NCBI GenBank assembly: GCA_001797495.1
Contig: MGPS01000006.1
Coordinates: forward strand, 6,057-51,910
DNA from: Deltaproteobacteria bacterium GWC2_42_11
GTDB taxonomy: Bacteria > Desulfobacterota > GWC2-55-46 > UBA9637 > GWC2-42-11
Length of the DNA stretch: 45,854 bases
Reading direction: 5' to 3'
Below are positions 29,205 to 37,339 of this stretch, piece by piece. The notes under the pieces were generated by a model. It was not told the origin of the DNA. It saw nothing but the letters and a program-made list of their open reading frames with translations, and made no database searches. A program made the translations under genes and the position numbers. Position 1 is the stretch's first letter; each line of letters starts with the position of its first letter.

Positions 29205-30875
29205 TTGGTTACCCACGATGTCATAATCATAGGTGCAGGTCTTGCGGGGATGCGCGCTGCTGTTGAAGCAGCAAGGCATGGCTTGAATGTAGTCATCGTG
29301 AGCAAGGTGCACCCTGTCAGGAGCCATTCTGTTGCAGCACAGGGGGGCATAAATGCGGCAATAGGTGAGGACGACTCATGGAAATCGCATGCATTTGATA
29401 CTGTAAAGGGGAGCGATTATCTCGGAGACCAGGACGCAATAGAAATTATGTGCGAGGAGGCGCCAAAAGACATCCTTGAACTTGACTCAATGGGCGCCAT
29501 ATTCAGCAGGGGCGAAGACGGCAGGATTGCACAGAGGCCTTTTGGAGGCGCAGGTTTTCCGCGGACATGTTTTGCAGCAGACAGGACAGGTCATGCACTT
29601 CTTCATGTTCTTTATGAACAGGTTATAAAACACGGCATAGGTATTTATGAGGAATGGTTTGTGCTTTCTATTGTTGTTGAGGATAATGAATGCCGCGGCA
29701 TTATTGCCATGAATATCCATACAGGGCAGATCCACAGACTTCAGGCAAAATCCGTTATCCTTGCAGCAGGCGGTTACGGGAGGGTCTATAAGAATTCAAC
29801 AAACGCTCTCATAAATACAGGGGATGGCATGAAACTCGCACTTGATGCAGGAGCGCCTCTTATGGACATGGAGTTTGTCCAGTTCCATCCAACAACCCTG
29901 AAGACAACAGGTATCCTTGTAACTGAAGGTGCAAGGGGTGAAGGCGGTTATCTGATAAATTCACTTGGTGAAAGGTTTATGTCAAAATATGCCCCTAATG
30001 CCCTTGAACTTGCAAGCCGCGATGTTGTATCAAGGGCAGAGCAAAAAGAGATTGAAGAAGGAAGAGGCATGGACGGCTGCGTCCTCCTTGATTTAAGACA
30101 CCTCGGCAGAGGAAAGATAGATGAGAGACTTCCCCAGATAAGAAGCCTTGCTGTGGATTTCGAAGGTGTTGACCCTGTAAAAGAGCCTATCCCCATAAAG
30201 CCCGGCGCCCACTATTCAATGGGCGGCATAAAGACAGATATAGACGGCATGACAGAGGTAGAAGGACTATTTGCAGCAGGTGAATGTGCGTGTGTGAGCG
30301 TCCATGGCGCAAACAGACTTGGCGGCAATTCACTCCTTGAGGCTATTGTCTGCGGGAGGAGGGCAGGACATACTGCATCAGTATATGCTGTGGAAAGCAA
30401 ACTCCCTGTTTTCCCTGACCGTGCTTTAAAAGAGGCTGCACATTCAGTCTCTGTAATAATGAACAGGGCAACAGGAGAGAGGGCTTCTAAAATAAGGGAT
30501 GAACTTGCAGAGACCATGATAAAAAATGTCGGCGTATTCAGGACAAAAGAAAGACTCACTACAGCACTTGATAAATTAAAAGAATTAAGAAGGCGGTATA
30601 AAAGTGTTTATATTGAGGATAAAAGCGATGTCTTCAATACAGAACTTATTGAGACCATTGAACTGGGTAGTTTACTTGCCATCGCAGAATGCATAATAAA
30701 GGGCGCAATGAACAGGACAGAAAGCAGGGGAGCACATTACAGGCTTGACTTTCCTGAAAGGGATGATACCAACTGGCTTAAACACACCATGTTTTGTAAA
30801 GATGGCGATGAAATAAAAATTGATTATAAGGATGTTGTGGTTACAAAATACAAGCCGATGGAGAGGAAGTATTGA
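29205..30875 (+). CDS. sdhA: Succinate dehydrogenase/fumarate reductase flavoprotein subunit
   Basis: [74 protein letters not shown] start at 29205 with upstream GGAG. Confidence 0.93.
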   Translation: MVTHDVIIIGAGLAGMRAAVEAARHGLNVVIVSKVHPVRSHSVAAQGGINAAIGEDDSWKSHAFDTVKGSDYLGDQDAIEIMCEEAPKDILELDSMGAIFSRGEDGRIAQRPFGGAGFPRTCFAADRTGHALLHVLYEQVIKHGIGIYEEWFVLSIVVEDNECRGIIAMNIHTGQIHRLQAKSVILAAGGYGRVYKNSTNALINTGDGMKLALDAGAPLMDMEFVQFHPTTLKTTGILVTEGARGEGGYLINSLGERFMSKYAPNALELASRDVVSRAEQKEIEEGRGMDGCVLLDLRHLGRGKIDERLPQIRSLAVDFEGVDPVKEPIPIKPGAHYSMGGIKTDIDGMTEVEGLFAAGECACVSVHGANRLGGNSLLEAIVCGRRAGHTASVYAVESKLPVFPDRALKEAAHSVSVIMNRATGERASKIRDELAETMIKNVGVFRTKERLTTALDKLKELRRRYKSVYIEDKSDVFNTELIETIELGSLLAIAECIIKGAMNRTESRGAHYRLDFPERDDTNWLKHTMFCKDGDEIKIDYKDVVVTKYKPMERKY

Positions 30876-30937
30876 TGTCTCACAATGGGATATAAAATCC
30901 CTCGCCTTTCAGGCGAAAACTTCAGTATAATAAATGG

Positions 30938-31048
30938 GTGGAACATTATCGTACAACCTCACATAGTCGGTTTGACATAAAGTTACACTTTGTATGGGTT
31001 CCCAAGTATAAGATAACAAAAGAAACAAAAGGGGACAGATTTATTTAA
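30938..31048 (+). pseudogene. tnpA: IS200/IS605 family transposase (TnpA) N-terminal fragment
   Basis: VEHYRTTSHSRFDIKLHFVWVPKYKITK resembles IS200 TnpA N-terminus; stops after 36 codons; rest of the Y1 transposase absent. Confidence 0.75.
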
Positions 31049-31067
31049 TATATCCCTAAATTTTCGC

Positions 31068-31119
31068 TTCAGGTTACAAACCCCGTTAGAGAATTTTCTC
31101 TAGACGGGACAAACCTGAA
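31068..31119. repeat. Compound hairpin
   Basis: TTCAGGTT...AACCTGAA enclosing CCCGT-TAGAGAA-TT-TTCTCTA-g-ACGGG. Confidence 0.85.
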
Positions 31120-31153
31120 CCAGCAGAAGTTTATAGAGAACCGTAGTTAATTT

Positions 31154-32155
31154 ATGAAGATTAAACTTAAAATCTCCCGATACGACCCAATGGGCAGCAG
31201 CGGATATGAACCGTTTCTGCAGGCATATGATGTAAATATCAGCGCTGGCACAACAGTTCTGGATGCCCTGCATAAGATAAAGGACGAACAGGACGGCACG
31301 CTCTCTTTCAGGCGGTCATGCAGGAGCGCTATATGCGGCTCATGCGCCGTGAAGATAAACGGCACACCGAAACTTGCCTGTAAGACACAGGTTATCCCTG
31401 AATTTGAAAAACACTCTACAGTTATCATTGAATCCCTTTCAAGCCTGCCTGTAATAAAAGACCTTGTTGTTGACTTTGATGCCTTCTGGCATAAGATACA
31501 TAAAATTGAACCTTACCTCAACCCGAAAGAAGATGATAAAGACCTGAAGGATAAAGACGGCTGGTGGATAATAAAAAAAGAAGACGCGCTTAAGACAGAT
31601 GATGCAAGCAACTGCATAGCTTGCGGCTGCTGTTATTCTTCATGCAATACGATGGATGCTGACAGGGAATTTTTAGGTCCTGCTGCACTGACAAAGGCAT
31701 GGAGGTTTATCGGTGATATACGGGAAGGCAAAACCAGGCGGCTGTCAAAGATAAGCGATGAACATGGGATATGGTCATGCTCCAGGTGCATTGAATGTAC
31801 AGAGGTCTGTCCGAAGGATGTAAGACCATTAACTGCCATAGAGAATCTCAGGTCAGAGGCAATAAAAAAGGGAATAACAGACAACGCAGGTGTGCGGCAT
31901 GTGGAGGCAATGGTTGATTCTGTGCGTAAGACAGGGAAACTGGATGAGGCGGCAATGACATTCAGGACACTGGGATTTATGCGTTCTATTGGCATGATAC
32001 CGCTCGGGCTTAAGATGGAACTGCACGGTAAAATGCCGCTTCCAAGCCTGTTTGGAACAATAGAAGGGATTGATGAGGTCAAAAAGATTTACGATGAGAT
32101 AGAAAAAGAAAACTTGTCCCTGCATGCAATAAACAGGGAAAGGGAAGAGAAATGA
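31154..32155 (+). CDS. sdhB: Succinate dehydrogenase/fumarate reductase iron-sulfur subunit
   Basis: RRSCRSAICGSCAVKINGTPKLAC 2Fe-2S; CIACGCCYSSC and CSRCIECTEVCPKDV ferredoxin clusters. Confidence 0.93.
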   Translation: MKIKLKISRYDPMGSSGYEPFLQAYDVNISAGTTVLDALHKIKDEQDGTLSFRRSCRSAICGSCAVKINGTPKLACKTQVIPEFEKHSTVIIESLSSLPVIKDLVVDFDAFWHKIHKIEPYLNPKEDDKDLKDKDGWWIIKKEDALKTDDASNCIACGCCYSSCNTMDADREFLGPAALTKAWRFIGDIREGKTRRLSKISDEHGIWSCSRCIECTEVCPKDVRPLTAIENLRSEAIKKGITDNAGVRHVEAMVDSVRKTGKLDEAAMTFRTLGFMRSIGMIPLGLKMELHGKMPLPSLFGTIEGIDEVKKIYDEIEKENLSLHAINREREEK

Positions 32156-33027
32156 GATACGCATACTATCCTGGCTGTGCATCGCAGGTCATAACAAAGG
32201 AATACAGCACAACAACAAAGAAGGTTTGTCAAATACTCGGCATCGGGCTTGAGGAAATGAAGGATGCAAACTGCTGCGGTGCAGGTCTTATGACAGACTA
32301 TAACTATGAACTCTCCCTTGCCCTGAATGCAAGGATATTTGCACAGGCTGAGAAGATGAGCCTTGATATAATAACGATATGCTCAACATGTTTTATGGTC
32401 ATGTCCAGGGCGAATAGGGATTTAAAAGAAAAACCTGAACTCCTCGAGAAAATAAACAATGTGCTTAAAAAGGCAGGTCTGAGATACAGCGGGAATGTCA
32501 GGGTCAAACATTTCCTATTCGCACTTATTGAGGACTACGGACTTAAAAAACTAAAAAAGATGGTTAAAAAGCCTCTGAAAGATATGAAGGTGGCGCCTTA
32601 TTACGGTTGTCATATTTTAAGGCCATCTTATGCAGAAGGCTTTGACGATCCTGAAAAACCATCGTCTCTTGAAAGATTGATTGAGGCACTGGGTGCTGAT
32701 GTCACACATAATGAAGGCAAGACAAAATGCTGCGGGTTCCAGATAGTCCTTGTAACACAGACAACTGCAGTTGACATGATAGGTAAACGTCTTAAAGAGG
32801 CAAAGGACAGCGGTGCGCAGTGCATTGTGAGCCCTTGCCCGCTCTGCCACATAAGCCTTGATTCATATCAGGGGGAGGCTGAAAAGAGGACACATCAAAA
32901 ATTAGGAGTGCCTGTGCTCCATCTCTCACAACTGGTTGGTCTTGCACTCGGCATATCTGCAAATGAACTTGAATTTTCAAGACATCTGGTCTCACCAGAG
33001 GCTGTGATAATGAGGTTCAGCGACTAA
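32152..33027 (+). CDS. sdhE: SdhE/HdrB-like CCG-domain subunit of succinate dehydrogenase/fumarate reductase
   Basis: Two CCG motifs (DANCCGAGLMTD; TKCCGFQIVLV) with CPLCHISLD; overlaps sdhB by 4 nt. Confidence 0.85.
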   Translation: MRYAYYPGCASQVITKEYSTTTKKVCQILGIGLEEMKDANCCGAGLMTDYNYELSLALNARIFAQAEKMSLDIITICSTCFMVMSRANRDLKEKPELLEKINNVLKKAGLRYSGNVRVKHFLFALIEDYGLKKLKKMVKKPLKDMKVAPYYGCHILRPSYAEGFDDPEKPSSLERLIEALGADVTHNEGKTKCCGFQIVLVTQTTAVDMIGKRLKEAKDSGAQCIVSPCPLCHISLDSYQGEAEKRTHQKLGVPVLHLSQLVGLALGISANELEFSRHLVSPEAVIMRFSD

Positions 33028-33032
33028 TACTA

Positions 33033-33157
33033 ATGCGAACGCAATAAATGTCTTTATACTGCGTTGGAGTCCTCGGAAAATCCTCAACATACTCAAAAGT
33101 ATGCCTGCGGTTTTCCTCGTTGTCCGCCTTGTCTAAAGCCATTTCTTGTGTTCGCAT
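33033..33157. repeat. Long imperfect inverted repeat (~125 bp)
   Basis: ATGCGAAC (33033-33040) ... GTTCGCAT (33150-33157), apical hairpin CATACT-CAAA-AGTATG (33088-33103), arms share CAA(T/G)AAATG(T/G)CTTTA. Confidence 0.8.
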
Positions 33158-33188
33158 GATGTCAATTTGTTTAATGCGTTTGTACTAG

Positions 33189-33265
33189 GTAGTTGGCAGT
33201 AGGCAATTGACAGTTGGCAGTAGGTATTTGGCAGTTGTGCAAACTGCCAACTGCAAACTGCAAAC
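33189..33265. repeat. Heptad array (11 in-phase units) with sense switch
   Basis: GTAGTTG GCAGTAG GCAATTG ACAGTTG GCAGTAG GTATTTG GCAGTTG TGCAAAC TGCCAAC TGCAAAC TGCAAAC. Confidence 0.95.
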
Positions 33266-33273
33266 TGGAAGCA

Positions 33274-34785
33274 TCACGATACCTCATATTGTTCCTGATG
33301 GAAGTTGCTGACCGTTTTAATAAACACCTTTTTCTTAAACCTCTGCTCCAGTTCTTCCACGACCTTTGATTCATCACTGTATAAGAGGCCTGCGATTACA
33401 GGGTTGACATACACATATATCTTCCTTCTGCGTATCCGCGGGAGTTCTTTAACAAGTTCCCTGTATATTGCCATTATAGTTGTTATGCCTGATTTTATGA
33501 TGCCGCTCCCTTCACAATAATGACAGGGTTTGCAGAGTACCTTTGACAGATTATCCCTAACGCGCTTCCTTGTCATTTCAACAAGCCCGAGTTCAGAAAC
33601 TTTGAGTATATTTGTCCTTGCCCTATCACCTTTTAATGCCTCTTTAAGTGCATTATAAACCTTTTCGCGGTGAGCCTCTTTTTCCATATCTATAAAGTCA
33701 ACGACGATTATACCGCCTATGTTTCTGAGCCTCAGTTGATATACAACCTCCTTTACAGCCTCAAGATTTGTCTTTAATACAGTTTCTTCAGGGGTCTTTT
33801 TGCCAACATATTTCCCTGTATTCACATCTATTGCAGTAAGAGCCTCTGCCTGGTCTATGATTATGTAGCCGCCTGATTTAAGCCACACCTTCCTTTCAAG
33901 TGCTGCTGAAATTTCGACCTCAATGCCCCGTGAATCAAATAAAGGTTCAACACCATCATAGAATTCCACATACGGTTTCAGATAAGGGAGGAAGTCTTCT
34001 ACAAATCTCAAAGCCCTTTTGTATTCTTCTTCGGAGTCTATAATAAGTTTGTCTATATCTGATGTGAACTGGTCTCGTATTGTCCTCATGGTTATATCAA
34101 GGTCATGATACAGTGGCGCAGGCGCTGAAGTCTTTCCCTTACGTCTCAGGATATCGTCCCAGAGTTTTACAAGATATTCCATATCTCTTCTTATATCCTG
34201 TTCCTTCATTCCATCGCATGCAGTCCTTATTATAAAGCCGCAGTCAGGCGGCTTTAAATTCAATACAATATCCTTAAGCCTCTTCCTCTCCTTTTCATTG
34301 GATATCCTCCTTGATACGCCTATGCGGTTATCAGTTGGCATAAGGACCAACTGCCGTCCTGGGAGAGATATATGAGATGTTATCCTTGCGCCCTTTTCAC
34401 CAATCGGTTCCTTTGCGATCTGGACAAGTATCTCCTGCCCTTCCTTAATTATATCCTGAATCGGGGTTTTCCTTGCAGTCTTAAGTCTTGCACCTGTGTC
34501 AGGTTCTTCTTCTTCCGATGATTTTATGAATTCGTCAAAGTCCTCAAGTCCGTGGTACACATCTGCTGCATGGAGGAAGGCTGTCCGTTCGAGGCCCATA
34601 TTAACAAATGCAGCCTGTATACCTGGCAGTACCTTTTCCACCCTCCCTTTATAGATATTCCCGACAATGCTCCTGTCCTTTGCCCGTTCAACATAAAATT
34701 CCACAAGTCTTCCTGACTCAAGGAGAGCGACCCTTGTTTCAAACGGGTTATAGTTTATGAGTATCTCGTTTTTGTTTCTCGGCAT
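33274..34785 (-). CDS. rng: Ribonuclease G/E family endoribonuclease
   Basis: ILINYNPFETRVALLESGRLVEFYVER; GNIYKGRVEKVLPGIQAAFVNMG; TAIDVNTGKYVGK; GIIVVDFIDME; CHYCEGSG. Confidence 0.95.
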   Translation of the reverse strand: MPRNKNEILINYNPFETRVALLESGRLVEFYVERAKDRSIVGNIYKGRVEKVLPGIQAAFVNMGLERTAFLHAADVYHGLEDFDEFIKSSEEEEPDTGARLKTARKTPIQDIIKEGQEILVQIAKEPIGEKGARITSHISLPGRQLVLMPTDNRIGVSRRISNEKERKRLKDIVLNLKPPDCGFIIRTACDGMKEQDIRRDMEYLVKLWDDILRRKGKTSAPAPLYHDLDITMRTIRDQFTSDIDKLIIDSEEEYKRALRFVEDFLPYLKPYVEFYDGVEPLFDSRGIEVEISAALERKVWLKSGGYIIIDQAEALTAIDVNTGKYVGKKTPEETVLKTNLEAVKEVVYQLRLRNIGGIIVVDFIDMEKEAHREKVYNALKEALKGDRARTNILKVSELGLVEMTRKRVRDNLSKVLCKPCHYCEGSGIIKSGITTIMAIYRELVKELPRIRRRKIYVYVNPVIAGLLYSDESKVVEELEQRFKKKVFIKTVSNFHQEQYEVS

Positions 34786-34789
34786 AGCG

Positions 34790-37339
34790 CTATCCTATCT
34801 TCAGAATTTTAAGACCTGATGCTGCATCCTTTGATATACTGAACACATGACTTATAACCTCTTGAGGTTTTGCGCTCCCCTTTTCTCCTGCTGCAATAGT
34901 CAACTGAATCACGGGCAATGTTTCCTCTGTAAATCCCCCACCCTTAAATAATTTAATATCTTTTACGAGCGCCCTGATGTCAACCTCCCTTTCTCTATCC
35001 CCACGCTGCTGGTGTATCACAGCCCTGTCTCTTTTCATGAAAGATTCAATAGCGCCCTCGCATGCATGTACTGTCAAACCAGCATCCTTTATAAACGCAA
35101 GATATATATTTTCTTCTGTCTTACTTAAAGAACGAGGATGTTTCAATGGTATTTCTATGGTGTCAATTATTTTTATACCATGCGGGAGTTCTTCGTGCAA
35201 CTTTATCTTTACATCTTCAGGTTTAATATATCTATCCATTTCAATATCAACCTGCTCTGCCAGACTCTCTATGCCAACAGACAGAGGGCTTAAGAAGACA
35301 ATCCCAGGAAGGGGATGGAACCCTTTTGAATATTTTATCGGCAGACCTGCCCGCCTGATTGCCCTTGAGAATACTGAAATAAGTTCAAGGTGACCAAGGT
35401 ATTTCATATTATCTGTCTTGGAGAATTTGAGTCGTATCTTAGAAGATAAAGAGTTTCGGGTTTCGGGTTTAGAGTTTCGGGTTTCGGGTCTCGAAACCAG
35501 AGACTTGATTGCTGGGACAGGTTTAATTGCCTTAAAATCGCACACACCGCATGCACTGCATCTATCTGTTCCCTGCTTAATACCTGCTGGGACAGGCTTA
35601 CAGTCAGGTGTTTCCTTGCCTGAAAGAGAAAACATATATTCGCTTACAAGAAAGTCTTTTTCAACACCTGTATCAAGATGGTCCCATGGAAATAGTTCTT
35701 TGAAATCCCGCGCCCGTGTATAAGAGTCTATACTTACATTGTGCTTTTCAAATGCCATCTCCCAGAGTCCAAATTTGAATTCCTCACCCCAGCCGTCAAA
35801 ACGGCATCCTGCCTCGAATGCAGTCTTTATAACAGGTGCAAGTCTTCTGTCCCCCCTTGAGAACACGCCCTCCATAAGGCTCATACTGGCGTCATGCCAT
35901 TTGAATTCAAGTCTCCTTTTTTTTAACTCCTTCCGCAGAAATGCCTGTCTTTCCCTGCATTCAGATACTGTAATCTGTTTTTCCCACTGAAACGGTGTGT
36001 GAGGCTTTGGTATGAATGTAGAGACAGCAACATTTACCTGAGGTCTGAAACCAAGTCCTTTCCCTGTCTTGAGAACCCTTTCTGATAATTCCACAATCGC
36101 CTTAACATCATCTATGGTTTCTGTTGGAAGTCCTATCATATAGTAGAGTTTTATTGAACGCCAGCCCATCTCAAATATAAACTCTACTGCCTTTATAAGG
36201 TTATCTTCGCTTGTGAATTTATTTATTACACACCGGAGCCTTTCTGTGCCTGCCTCAGGTGCAAGTGTAAATCCTGTTTTTCGTACCCTTTTTATCTCTG
36301 CTGCGAGTTCTGGCGTAAGGGTACCGACGCGTAAAGATGGAAGTGATACAGCGACTTTTTTTTCATATAATTTACCCATCAATTCAAGCATCAGATAATC
36401 CATGCAGGAATAATCACCGGCGCTTAATGATAGAAGTGAGACTTCGTCATAGCCTGTGTTCTTTAGCCCCTCTTCAACAATTTTCAGGATATTTTCAGGG
36501 GTACGTTCCCTTGAAGGTCTGTAGATAATCCCTGCCTGACAGAACCTGCATCCCCTTGTGCATCCCCTTGTTATCTCTACTGCGAACCTGTCATGGATTG
36601 TCTTTGTAAAAGGCACAACAGGTTTAACAGGCAGAGGTGTATTGTTTAAATCAGGTATTATGTTTTTTTTTATTTTGTTATAACCCTGAATAAGAGGTCT
36701 TATATTGCTGAATGTCCCGTTGCTGTTATATTCGGGCTCAAAGAACAAAGGCACATAAACACCTTCAATTTGAGCAAGACTCTCAAGCAGGGACACTTTC
36801 CTTTCCCCTTTCCCCTTCCACTCAATGACAGTATCTGAAATTTTCAGGACAACCTCTTCACCATCACCGAGCACAAATGCATCAAAGAAATCTGCTACTG
36901 GTTCGGGATTAAATACTACAGGACCGCCGCCTATTACAACAGGGAATCTTTTATCCCTGTCCTTTGAATAAAGGGGTATGCCGCCCAGTTCAAGCATATT
37001 CAGGATATTTGTGTAAGAGAGTTCATACTGGAGCGAAAAGCCCAGTATGTCCAGATTATTTAAAGGAATATTTGATTCAAGTGTTGAAAGAGGGATATTT
37101 TTAGAGCGGAGCATCCTCTCCATATCTGCCCATGGCGCATAGACCCTTTCGCAGGCAATATCAGGATGGGCATTTAAAATCTGATAGAGTATCTGTATGC
37201 CGAGATGGCTCATCCCAACATCGTAAACATCAGGGAAGGCGAGGCAGAATTTTAATTTAACCTTTGATAAGTCCTTTTTTTGAGAATTTATCTCACATCC
37301 GATATATCGGGATGGTCTTGAAATATTACCCAACCGCAT
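34790..37339 (-). CDS. TIGR03960 family B12-binding radical SAM protein with C-terminal DUF2344 (TIGR03936) domain
   Basis: CLAFPDVYDVGMSHLGIQILY; EITRGCTRGCRFCQAGIIYRP; LAPEAGTERLR; C-terminal LRFSKTDNMKYLGHLELISVFSRAIRRAGLPIKYSKGFHP. Confidence 0.93.
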   Translation of the reverse strand: MRLGNISRPSRYIGCEINSQKKDLSKVKLKFCLAFPDVYDVGMSHLGIQILYQILNAHPDIACERVYAPWADMERMLRSKNIPLSTLESNIPLNNLDILGFSLQYELSYTNILNMLELGGIPLYSKDRDKRFPVVIGGGPVVFNPEPVADFFDAFVLGDGEEVVLKISDTVIEWKGKGERKVSLLESLAQIEGVYVPLFFEPEYNSNGTFSNIRPLIQGYNKIKKNIIPDLNNTPLPVKPVVPFTKTIHDRFAVEITRGCTRGCRFCQAGIIYRPSRERTPENILKIVEEGLKNTGYDEVSLLSLSAGDYSCMDYLMLELMGKLYEKKVAVSLPSLRVGTLTPELAAEIKRVRKTGFTLAPEAGTERLRCVINKFTSEDNLIKAVEFIFEMGWRSIKLYYMIGLPTETIDDVKAIVELSERVLKTGKGLGFRPQVNVAVSTFIPKPHTPFQWEKQITVSECRERQAFLRKELKKRRLEFKWHDASMSLMEGVFSRGDRRLAPVIKTAFEAGCRFDGWGEEFKFGLWEMAFEKHNVSIDSYTRARDFKELFPWDHLDTGVEKDFLVSEYMFSLSGKETPDCKPVPAGIKQGTDRCSACGVCDFKAIKPVPAIKSLVSRPETRNSKPETRNSLSSKIRLKFSKTDNMKYLGHLELISVFSRAIRRAGLPIKYSKGFHPLPGIVFLSPLSVGIESLAEQVDIEMDRYIKPEDVKIKLHEELPHGIKIIDTIEIPLKHPRSLSKTEENIYLAFIKDAGLTVHACEGAIESFMKRDRAVIHQQRGDREREVDIRALVKDIKLFKGGGFTEETLPVIQLTIAAGEKGSAKPQEVISHVFSISKDAASGLKILKIG
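35451..35506. repeat. Heptad array (8 units) in frame in radical SAM linker (minus-strand gene)
   Basis: GAGTTTC GGGTTTC GGGTTTA GAGTTTC GGGTTTC GGGTCTC GAAACCA GAGACTT; encodes SLVSRPETRNSKPETRNSL. Confidence 0.93.
35569..35596. repeat. In-frame palindromic repeat, copy in radical SAM linker
   Basis: Minus strand CCTGTCCCAGCAGGTATTAAGCAGGGA. Confidence 0.8.

Larger units (their letters stand above)
30902..31119 (+). mobile_element. Internally deleted IS200/IS605-like element remnant
   Basis: Left hairpin TCGCC-TTTCA-GGCGA (30902-30916); TnpA N-terminal fragment 30938-31048; right-side hairpin 31068-31119. Confidence 0.65.

Noticed and set aside
34790-37339. The two TIGR03960-like radical SAM genes as a novel biosynthetic cluster
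   Set aside because: They are about 8 kb apart on opposite strands with unrelated neighbours; the copy next to rng is a common bacterial arrangement.
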